From: Lachnospiraceae bacterium
Lineage (GTDB): Bacteria > Bacillota > Clostridia > Lachnospirales > Lachnospiraceae
NCBI GenBank assembly: GCA_900763175.1
Contig: CAAFJI010000047.1
Span: forward strand, 1-21,609
Direction: 5' to 3'
DNA length: 21,609 nt
Of the stretch, positions 7,285 through 14,161 are shown piece by piece (position 1 is the first letter of the stretch; every line of letters starts with the position of its first letter). The position numbers were made by a program, and so were the translations under genes. The notes below the pieces were generated by a model. It did not search any database. It saw nothing but the letters and a program-made list of their open reading frames with translations, and was not told the origin of the DNA.

Positions 7285-8571
7285 ATGAACAATTATAAAA
7301 TGGGAACCAAATGTGTCCAGGCAGGCTATAAGCCAGGAAATGGAGAGCCGAGACAGATTCCGATCATTCAGTCCACAACTTTTAAATACGATACCAGCGA
7401 GGATATGGGAAAGCTTTTTGACCTTGAGGCAGAGGGCTATTTCTATTCCCGTCTGCAGAATCCCACCTGTGACCATGTTGCAGCCAAGATTGCAGCTATG
7501 GAAGGGGGTACGGCTGCAATGCTTACTTCTTCCGGACAGGCAGCCAATTTTCTTGCACTTTTTAATGTCTGTGAATGCGGCGACCATATCGTAGCTTCTT
7601 CTTCCATTTATGGCGGAACCTTCAACCTGATTGCAGTTACCATGGCAAAAATGGGAATTACCGCTACCTTTGTTTCCCCAGATGCTACTGAGGAAGAACT
7701 GAATGCTGCATTTAAGCCGAATACGAAGGTAATGTTTGGTGAAACCATTGCCAATCCGGCACTTACCGTCCTGGATATTGAACTTTTTGCAAAGGTTGCC
7801 CATGCACACGGAGTTCCCCTCATAGTAGATAATACTTTCCCTACTCCGGTAAACTGCCGCCCATTTGAGTGGGGTGCTGACATTGTCACTCATTCCACTA
7901 CCAAATACATGGATGGACATGGTGCTGCGCTTGGCGGTGCCATTGTAGACAGCGGCCATTTCGACTGGATGGCTCATGCCGAGAAATATCCGGGACTCTG
8001 CACACCGGATGAGAGCTACCACGGAATTACCTACGCTGAGAAATTTGGAAAAGAGGGCGCTTTCATTACCAAATGTACCGCACAGCTTATGCGTGATTTT
8101 GGCTCTATGCAGTCTCCAAACAGTGCTTTTATCCTGAATCTCGGACTGGAATCCCTGCACGTCCGTATGCCGAAGCACGTAGAGAACGGCCAGGCTGTTG
8201 CAGAGTTTTTGGAAAGCCATCCGAAGGTTGCTTATGTAAATTATCCTGGACTTCCTTCTAATAGATACTATGAAAGAGCCAAGAAGTATCTGCCAAATGG
8301 CGGATGTGGCGTTGTTTCCTTTGGACTGAAGGGTGGCCGCAGTGCTGCTTCTGCTTTTATGCAGAATTTAACACTGGGTGCTATTGAGACTCATGTTGCA
8401 GATGCCAGGACCTGCTGTCTGAACCCTGCCACCTCTACACACAGACAGATGACAGATGAACAGCTTATTGAAGCAGGCGTACCGGCAGAGCTGATTCGTA
8501 TCAGCCTTGGACTTGAGGATAAAGAGGATTTGATCGCAGATATTGCCAATGCTTTGAACGCTATTGAATAA
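7285..8571 (+). CDS. metY: O-acetylhomoserine sulfhydrylase (MetY)
   Basis: This 428-residue PLP enzyme of the Cys/Met-metabolism family makes homocysteine from O-acetylhomoserine and sulfide; with methanethiol the family can make methionine directly. Visible features are the N-terminal MGTKCVQAGY typical of MetY, YSRLQNPT near 54-61, the LTSSGQAA cofactor-phosphate region near 80-87, Asp182 in VDNTF contacting the PLP ring nitrogen, and the PLP lysine Lys207 in HSTTKYMDGHG. The length fits MetY (about 430 aa) rather than shorter MetB/MetC relatives. A GAGGAGGT site precedes the ATG. It is first in an operon with a PhnD/C/E-type transporter, 30 bases before the binding-protein gene. This suggests the transporter brings in a compound used in sulfur or methionine metabolism. 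Confidence 0.95.
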   Translation: MNNYKMGTKCVQAGYKPGNGEPRQIPIIQSTTFKYDTSEDMGKLFDLEAEGYFYSRLQNPTCDHVAAKIAAMEGGTAAMLTSSGQAANFLALFNVCECGDHIVASSSIYGGTFNLIAVTMAKMGITATFVSPDATEEELNAAFKPNTKVMFGETIANPALTVLDIELFAKVAHAHGVPLIVDNTFPTPVNCRPFEWGADIVTHSTTKYMDGHGAALGGAIVDSGHFDWMAHAEKYPGLCTPDESYHGITYAEKFGKEGAFITKCTAQLMRDFGSMQSPNSAFILNLGLESLHVRMPKHVENGQAVAEFLESHPKVAYVNYPGLPSNRYYERAKKYLPNGGCGVVSFGLKGGRSAASAFMQNLTLGAIETHVADARTCCLNPATSTHRQMTDEQLIEAGVPAELIRISLGLEDKEDLIADIANALNAIE

Positions 8572-8601
8572 TTTTTTGCAAATTTATGGAGGTATTTTAT
8601 C

Positions 8602-9633
8602 ATGAAAAAACACATTGTAGCCGCACTTTCCATGGCACTTTGCTTTGGACTTACCGCAGGAAGTACTGTCACTGTATTTGCAGAGGACACAAAGACCATC
8701 GATACTTTGAAGATTGCCTTTTCCCCATATGCAGATTCAGACACCATCACCACAGCTACTGAGCCTTTGGAAGCTCTTTTGAAGGAAACCCTTCTTACAA
8801 AAGGTTATGAAGTAGAGAATGTGGACATGACAGTAGGTACAAGCTATACAGCAGTTGGACAGGCATTAAGCGCAGGAAGTGCAGATATCGGCTTTATTTC
8901 CGGCGGAAATTATGTGCTTTTCTCCGATGACTGTGATGTTCTGCTTACTGCGCTTCGCTATGGCATCAACAAGGATTCCGATGATCCAAAAGACTGGAAT
9001 GACGGAACTATCGAAGAAAATACAGACGAAATGTCCACCTACTACCGCTCTGTCATCCTGGCTGGCCCCAGTGAAAAAGGCCAGGCATTACTTGAAAAAG
9101 TAAACAACGGTGAGGAGCTTACCTGGGATGACTTAAATGATGCAACCTGGGCAGTGATGGGTCCGACTTCTGCTTCTGGCTATATTTACCCAAGCTTATG
9201 GCTCAATGAGCGCTATGGCAAAGGAATCAGCGACCTGGCAAACGCCGTAGAATCTGATTCCTACACCACCTCACTTGCCAGACTTGCATCCGGTCAGGCA
9301 GATGTTATGGTTTCCTACGGACATATCCGTACCAAATATGCTCCAGAATGGAAAGAAACCTTCGGCGGTACGGATGACATGGTGAATCAGACAGGTGTGA
9401 TCGGTGTTACCGATAAGATTTACAACGATATGATCGCTTACAGCAAAACTTCAGAGGTTATGGCAGATGAAGATTTCCGCCAGGCACTGGGTGATTCCTT
9501 TATCGAAATTGCAAATACAGACGAGGGAAAAGATATTATCAGCGTATTCAGCCAGGTTGGATACGAATGGGGGGATGACTCCAATTATGATGGCGAACGT
9601 GATGCTCAGGAACTGCTGAAATCTATGGAATGA
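8602..9633 (+). CDS. phnD: Phosphonate/phosphite-type ABC transporter substrate-binding protein (PhnD family)
   Basis: This 343-residue extracellular receptor has a signal peptide at residues 1-27, with cleavage likely after VFA. No lipobox is present: Cys14 follows MAL and is out of context. The family signature SADIGFISGGNYVL lies near 93-106. TSASGYIYP at 189-197 corresponds to the TSG-type loop that holds the phosphonate oxyanion in PhnD relatives. The oxyanion loop is therefore preserved, but no C-P lyase or phosphite dehydrogenase is nearby and the partner enzyme is MetY. The natural ligand is open: a phosphonate, a sulfonate or a phosphorylated sulfur compound are all conceivable. The ATGGAGG site gives good start spacing. 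Confidence 0.88.
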   Translation: MKKHIVAALSMALCFGLTAGSTVTVFAEDTKTIDTLKIAFSPYADSDTITTATEPLEALLKETLLTKGYEVENVDMTVGTSYTAVGQALSAGSADIGFISGGNYVLFSDDCDVLLTALRYGINKDSDDPKDWNDGTIEENTDEMSTYYRSVILAGPSEKGQALLEKVNNGEELTWDDLNDATWAVMGPTSASGYIYPSLWLNERYGKGISDLANAVESDSYTTSLARLASGQADVMVSYGHIRTKYAPEWKETFGGTDDMVNQTGVIGVTDKIYNDMIAYSKTSEVMADEDFRQALGDSFIEIANTDEGKDIISVFSQVGYEWGDDSNYDGERDAQELLKSME

Positions 9634-9635
9634 TC

Positions 9636-9664
9636 TTGCAGAAAGCATTTTTCAATCACACTCC
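9636..9664 (+). repeat. Dispersed intergenic repeat, copy B
   Basis: This 29-base block begins two bases after the phnD stop codon and matches copy A at 25 of 29 positions. It occupies most of the 55-base gap between phnD and phnC, upstream of the AAGGTGG ribosome site, so it is part of the transporter mRNA. Confidence 0.6.
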
Positions 9665-9688
9665 AGAAACACAAGGTGGATTTTATAT

Positions 9689-10462
9689 ATGAATTTACAG
9701 GTTCAGCACATAGCAAAAGAATTTAAAGGTGGTACAAAAGTTCTCACAGATGTAACCTTCTCTGTTTCCCAGGGAGAATTTGTGTCCGTCATAGGACCTT
9801 CCGGAGCTGGCAAAACCACCCTTTTCCGGATTCTAAACGGAATGACAGGAAGCTCACAGGGACAGCTTCTTTTTGATGGCCAGAACTTCACCTCTCTTCA
9901 CGGAAGGAAAAAGCGGGAGCTTCAGAAATCCATTGCCACCATCTATCAGGACTTTTGTCTCGTAGAAAATTCTACCTGCCTGGAAAATGTGCTGGCTGCT
10001 GCTCTCCCGGATATGGGATTTTGGTCCGGCGTGCTGGGAATGTATGGAAAATCCAGAAAAGAGGAAGCCAGAGAACTTCTGGACCGAGTAGGACTTCTGG
10101 AAAAAGAAGGGGAACCTGTAAAAAATCTTTCCGGCGGACAGAAACAGCGTACCGCCATTGCAAGGGCGCTTATGCGTCATCCCAGTATTCTTCTGGCAGA
10201 CGAACCGGTTGCCTCCCTGGACCCGGTTACCGGAAGACAGATTCTGGAGCTTCTAAAAAGTATTCACCAGACAGAGGGGGTCACCATTCTTATGAACAGC
10301 CACAATCTGGAATTTTCCAAAGAGTTTTCCGACCGGCTTATTGGACTAAAGGATGGAAAAATTGTGTTCGACGGAAATGTAAAAGAACTGACTGATGACA
10401 TGACCAGGGAAATCTACACCAATCCTTCAGACACCTCCGAACCTGGGAGGTGTCTGAAATGA
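9689..10462 (+). CDS. phnC: Phosphonate-type ABC transporter ATPase (PhnC family)
   Basis: This 257-residue cytoplasmic ATPase powers the adjacent importer. Walker A is GPSGAGKT at 36-43, the Q-loop is YQD at 86-88, the ABC signature LSGGQKQR is at 147-154, and Walker B ILLADEP at 167-173 carries catalytic Glu172. The H-loop histidine is in MNSHNLE. GRKKRELQ near 72-79 is typical of PhnC-type ATPases. An AAGGTGG site precedes the ATG. The last codons form one arm of a 13-bp hairpin that covers the ribosome site of the next gene, and the stop overlaps the permease start as ATGA. Confidence 0.94.
   Translation: MNLQVQHIAKEFKGGTKVLTDVTFSVSQGEFVSVIGPSGAGKTTLFRILNGMTGSSQGQLLFDGQNFTSLHGRKKRELQKSIATIYQDFCLVENSTCLENVLAAALPDMGFWSGVLGMYGKSRKEEARELLDRVGLLEKEGEPVKNLSGGQKQRTAIARALMRHPSILLADEPVASLDPVTGRQILELLKSIHQTEGVTILMNSHNLEFSKEFSDRLIGLKDGKIVFDGNVKELTDDMTREIYTNPSDTSEPGRCLK
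10426..10458 (+). promoter_or_regulatory. Perfect 13-bp hairpin covering the permease ribosome binding site
   Basis: The arms TTCAGACACCTCC (10426-10438) and GGAGGTGTCTGAA (10446-10458) are exact complements with a 7-base loop. The right arm contains nearly all of the GGGAGG site of the permease gene and ends immediately before its ATG at 10459. The left arm lies in the last codons of the ATPase gene. Ribosomes finishing the ATPase would open the stem, so this looks like a translational-coupling or dosage switch. There is no U-run, so it is not a terminator. Confidence 0.75.
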
Positions 10463-12018
10463 AAAAATACAGGCAAAAATCTCTTGTTTCCGGCAGTCTT
10501 CCCGGAAAAGCAGCGGGATTTCTTCTTTTTCTTGCCTTGCTTTTCCTAACTGCCAGATTTACCGGCTGTGACCCTGTCACCTTCTGGAAGCGAAAGAGCC
10601 ACCTTACAGACCTCATTTCAGGAATGTTCCCACCTGATTTTTCCTACGCCCGGAAAATCCTGCTGCCTCTTTTTTATACCATCCAGATGTCTGTTACCGG
10701 CACTGTTCTTGGAGCTGTTTTGGCACTGATCCTGGCTCCCTTCGGTGCCACAAGCCTCCAGTTTCCCACAGTACTTCAAAAGCTCCTCAGAATCTTCATT
10801 CAGATTCTCCGCTCTTTTCCAGCCCTGATCCTGGCACTTACTGCAACCTTCCTGTTTGGTCTTGGAACCTTTTCCGGTACCTTTGCCATCACCTTATACA
10901 CCTTTGCCATTATGACAAAGCTTACCTATGAGGATGTCAGTGCCGCTGATGAAAAGGCTTACCAGGCACTTCGGGCAATGGGTACCTCAAAATATGTGGC
11001 TTATGTCCATGAAATTTTACCAGAGATCATTCCGGGATTTCTCACCAATGCACTTTATCTGCTGGAAACGAATGTACGGCATAGCTCCATTCTTGGCTAT
11101 GTAGGTGCTGGTGGAATTGGGCTGCTGCTCAATGAGAAGATTTCCTGGCTGGAATATGACAAGGTGGGAACCATCCTGTTGATGCTTTTTCTCACAGTGT
11201 GCGTGATTGAATATTTCAGCCGGTATCTGGCAGCCTTGATCCGAAAAGAACGGACTATAAAAAAAGAGCAGGCCAGAGTGCTGTTTCTGTTTCTGACTGC
11301 CCTGTTTCTGATTTGTACGGTTACTCTTTCACCACCTGATTTTTCCAGAACAAGTCCTCAGACCTTACGAAATATGTTTGCAGGTTTTCTCCAGCCGGAC
11401 TGGAATTTCTTTTTCTCTGCCAGAAAAGACGGACTTGGTTATCTTTTGTTGGAAACCGTATGTATTGCCTTTATCGGAACTGTGATCGGAGCCATTGTGT
11501 CTGCACCGCTGGCTTTTCTGAATACGAAACGATTTGTGCCGACTCCGGTATCTGTTCTTTTTAACCTGGTGATCATGGCCATCCGTTCTGTTCCTTTTCT
11601 GATATATGGACTGATTTTCATCCGGGTATCCGGACCGGGAGCTTTCACAGGAGTACTGACATTGGCTGTGTGCAGTATCGGTCTTCTCACCAAACGTTTT
11701 ACAGAAGCACTGGATGCCATGGATCTTCGCCCCTATCAGGCGCTTCTGGCCATGGGCGTCTCTCCTCTTTCCGCCATCTGCCACAGTGTTCTTCCACAGC
11801 TTGGGCCGGTTTTTACATCCATCTTTCTCTACCGGTTCGATGTAAACATCCGCGAAGCTTCTGTTCTCGGTCTTGTAGGCGCCGGCGGGATCGGCGCACC
11901 CCTTATTTTTTCCATGAACCAATACGCATGGGAGAAAGCTGGTGCGATCCTGCTGGGATTGATCCTGTTGGTGTGGGTTATCGATATGCTATCCGAAAAA
12001 ATCGGAGCTGGAAATTGA
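10459..12018 (+). CDS. phnE: Phosphonate-type ABC transporter permease, two fused PhnE domains
   Basis: This protein of about 519 residues carries two complete PhnE-like permease domains in tandem (about 20-270 and 275-519). Each has an EAA-type ATPase-docking loop (KAYQALRAMGTSKYVAYVHE and PYQALLAMGVSPLSAI) followed by the family signature NVRHSSILGYVGAGGIG or NIREASVLGLVGAGGIG. Most PhnE proteins are single-domain and dimerise; here one chain supplies both halves, allowing them to differ. I chose the ATG at 10459 because a GGGAGG site lies 8 bases upstream. A GTG at 10450 would add three residues but lies inside that site. The stop codon sits in the loop of the terminator at 11996-12037. 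Confidence 0.92.
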   Translation: MKKYRQKSLVSGSLPGKAAGFLLFLALLFLTARFTGCDPVTFWKRKSHLTDLISGMFPPDFSYARKILLPLFYTIQMSVTGTVLGAVLALILAPFGATSLQFPTVLQKLLRIFIQILRSFPALILALTATFLFGLGTFSGTFAITLYTFAIMTKLTYEDVSAADEKAYQALRAMGTSKYVAYVHEILPEIIPGFLTNALYLLETNVRHSSILGYVGAGGIGLLLNEKISWLEYDKVGTILLMLFLTVCVIEYFSRYLAALIRKERTIKKEQARVLFLFLTALFLICTVTLSPPDFSRTSPQTLRNMFAGFLQPDWNFFFSARKDGLGYLLLETVCIAFIGTVIGAIVSAPLAFLNTKRFVPTPVSVLFNLVIMAIRSVPFLIYGLIFIRVSGPGAFTGVLTLAVCSIGLLTKRFTEALDAMDLRPYQALLAMGVSPLSAICHSVLPQLGPVFTSIFLYRFDVNIREASVLGLVGAGGIGAPLIFSMNQYAWEKAGAILLGLILLVWVIDMLSEKIGAGN

Positions 12019-12037
12019 TGTCCAGTTCCGATTTTTT
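11996..12037. terminator. Bidirectional intrinsic terminator between phnE and the GH31 gene
   Basis: A 12-bp core stem (ATCGGAGCTGGA with TCCAGTTCCGAT, one G-U) is extended by five A-T pairs, with an 8-base loop. Both strands give a U-run, so it can end the plus-strand metY operon and the convergent GH31 transcript. The phnE stop codon (12016-12018) lies within the loop. Confidence 0.9.
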
Positions 12038-12076
12038 GTAAAGCAGCATATGGGAAAATTCGTTTTTCCTGTCATT

Positions 12077-14068
12077 TTATTTTTTCAGTTTTCGGTAATT
12101 CTCAGCCCTGTTATACTCCTTATGGATACCGTCATCCTCATACAACGTATAACTGCTGCCTTCATATCCCAGCATGGTAAAATGAGAAGTATCAATATCC
12201 TTAACACACTCTGCAGGCTCTGCAGCCGGAATGCATTTGTCTTTTCGGATAAACAGAGGCACTTCATTTAATGCAACCTCCACGTAATGAACACCCTTTT
12301 CCAGAACCTCTTCTGAAATACTTCCATCTGCCAGGAATTTCACAAACTTCATTTCTTCCGGAAGATAAACATAGCGACCTCTTGCATTCTGCTCATAAAC
12401 CGGTGCAATCATGATCTCATTTCCCAGAATCAGCTGGTCTTCCACCCGGACTGCCATCCTGTCCTCTGGATAAACAAAGCCAAGTGGTTTGAAATACATA
12501 TCATCGTTTAAAGCAGCCTTCATGTATTCGCTGTACAAATACGGTACAAGACGATATCTCACATTTACCACATTCCGAAAATCCTCAATATTCTCAAACT
12601 GATAGCACTCCTGCTCTCTTGTTCCAAGTGCGGAATGGTTTCGCATGAGAGGCGTAAACACGCCAAGTGCCATATGACGAAGCACCAGGTCTCTTGTTGC
12701 ATCTGCTCCAAATCCGCCAAGATCTGCTCCTGTATAAAGAAATCCGCACATATTCAAAGATGGCAGCATTTTCAGGTTCAGAAGAATATGTGACCACCAG
12801 GATTTGTTGTCTCCCATCCAGATTCCGCCATAACGGTGCATTCCAATATAGGAAGAACGGGAAAACATCAGGAAACGCTTCTCCGGGTCAATACGGTCAA
12901 AAGCCTCTCCGGCCGCTCTTGTCATATTGTAGCCAAACAGGTTATGTACCTTGTCGTGACGGATCCTTTTGCCATCTACATTGTGATAAAATCTGCGATA
13001 ATCCTCCGGGTTGTTTGCAAGGCCATTTAATTCCCCCTGCATTTTCCAGGCATGGATTCTGCCCTCCTTGTCCTGGGAAAATTCACCGGCAAGCTTCTTC
13101 GCTTCTTCCATTCCCTCTGAAGAATAGAAAATGGCAGGCTCATTCATATCATTCCAAAACCCTTCAATTCCCTGACTGGTGAGAAAGCTGTATTTGTCTC
13201 CAAACCATTTTCTGGCATCTTTATTCAGGAAGTCCGGAAAATGAGTGTCTCCCGGCCATACTGCCGCCACGAAATCACTTCCGTCCTCCCGCTGGCAGAA
13301 GTATCTGTTTTCCACACCCTCCTCGTAAACATCATAGCCGCTTTCCACCTTTACACCAGCGTCAATAATGGGAATCAGGCGAAGCCCCTGGTCTTTCATC
13401 TCTTTTACAAACTCCGGGAAATCCGGGAAATTCTCCGGATTCAGTGTAAAATCCTTATAGGAATCCATATAATCAATGTCCATGTAGATCATGTCCAACG
13501 GAATGTGATTCTCACGGTAACCAGCTGCCACCTTGTGAAAATCCTCCCTGGTGGCATATCCCCACCTGCTCTGTCCGAAACCAAATGCAAACTTCGGGGG
13601 AATATAACTGCGTCCAATCACATGGCGGAACTGTTTTACAATATCATAAGCGGATTCTCCTTCGATCACATAGACATCCAGGTCTGCATCTGCACATGTC
13701 ACTTTCAGGGTGTCCATTCTGGTATACCCAATATCAAAGGTCAGTTCAGAAGGATAATCAAAAAACAGTCCAAATGTTGTCTTTCCACTTACAACAATAA
13801 AGTTATGAGCACCATATAAAGAACGCTTGTCTTCCGTATGGTTTGGATCATCGGTGCAATTGCTGATATAGCAGTAGCCTCTTTTGTTGATTCCGCGGCT
13901 GGCCTCTCCAAGCCCGTAGACGATGTCGTCCTCTTCCATCACATAAGTAAAAGAAAAACCCTCTTCCTGACTGATCTTTCCATAAGGAAAGGCGTCATTC
14001 GCTGTCTTAATCTCCCCTGTTACTGCTTCCGTATTGAAAGGAGCTCCGTATCTGTATTTTCTGATCAT
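12077..14068 (-). CDS. GH31 alpha-glucosidase, Ro-alphaG1-like (isomaltase-type)
   Basis: This 663-residue glycoside hydrolase family 31 enzyme removes glucose from the non-reducing ends of alpha-gluco-oligosaccharides. An N-terminal beta-sandwich (about 1-155) precedes the barrel. The nucleophile is Asp307 in GFWNDMNEP and the acid/base is Asp420 in IWMGDNKSWW. Length and numbering coincide with the structurally studied B. obeum enzyme Ro-alphaG1, including Trp169 in GQSRWGY, the residue linked there to preference for alpha-1,6 over alpha-1,4 bonds. There is no signal peptide, so it acts in the cytoplasm. The ATG at 14068 is served by GAGGAAG; an ATG five bases upstream opens only a two-codon frame. 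The gene sits 24 bases after the terminator of the GH13 operon and has no obvious promoter of its own. Confidence 0.95.
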   Translation of the reverse strand: MIRKYRYGAPFNTEAVTGEIKTANDAFPYGKISQEEGFSFTYVMEEDDIVYGLGEASRGINKRGYCYISNCTDDPNHTEDKRSLYGAHNFIVVSGKTTFGLFFDYPSELTFDIGYTRMDTLKVTCADADLDVYVIEGESAYDIVKQFRHVIGRSYIPPKFAFGFGQSRWGYATREDFHKVAAGYRENHIPLDMIYMDIDYMDSYKDFTLNPENFPDFPEFVKEMKDQGLRLIPIIDAGVKVESGYDVYEEGVENRYFCQREDGSDFVAAVWPGDTHFPDFLNKDARKWFGDKYSFLTSQGIEGFWNDMNEPAIFYSSEGMEEAKKLAGEFSQDKEGRIHAWKMQGELNGLANNPEDYRRFYHNVDGKRIRHDKVHNLFGYNMTRAAGEAFDRIDPEKRFLMFSRSSYIGMHRYGGIWMGDNKSWWSHILLNLKMLPSLNMCGFLYTGADLGGFGADATRDLVLRHMALGVFTPLMRNHSALGTREQECYQFENIEDFRNVVNVRYRLVPYLYSEYMKAALNDDMYFKPLGFVYPEDRMAVRVEDQLILGNEIMIAPVYEQNARGRYVYLPEEMKFVKFLADGSISEEVLEKGVHYVEVALNEVPLFIRKDKCIPAAEPAECVKDIDTSHFTMLGYEGSSYTLYEDDGIHKEYNRAENYRKLKK

Positions 14069-14090
14069 AACATTCTTCCTCGTCTTTCAT

Positions 14091-14118
14091 AAAAAGGGGC
14101 AAGAAATTTTGCCCCTTT
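14091..14118 (-). terminator. Intrinsic terminator after the GH13 gene
   Basis: The minus strand forms a perfect 10-bp stem (AAAGGGGCAA with TTGCCCCTTT, 6-base loop) followed by a run of five T. It lies 44 bases past the GH13 stop codon and only about 22 bases before the GH31 start codon, so GH31 expression from the upstream operon would need read-through. Confidence 0.85.
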
Positions 14119-14161
14119 CAGTCTGTTTATGCTGCTGTCTGCTTTGCGTCCAGTAACCTGT

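Noticed and set aside
7249..8220. 323-codon open frame on the minus strand opposite metY
   Set aside because: It lies wholly over a well-conserved metY, has no ribosome site, and its translation shows no family features. It is a shadow of the metY codon pattern.
8602..12018. Phosphonate catabolism locus
   Set aside because: The transporter family fits, but no C-P lyase, phosphonatase or phosphite dehydrogenase is present, so the substrate was left open.
13241..13819. 192-codon open frame on the plus strand inside the GH31 gene
   Set aside because: Antisense to conserved GH31 barrel sequence, with no supporting signals.
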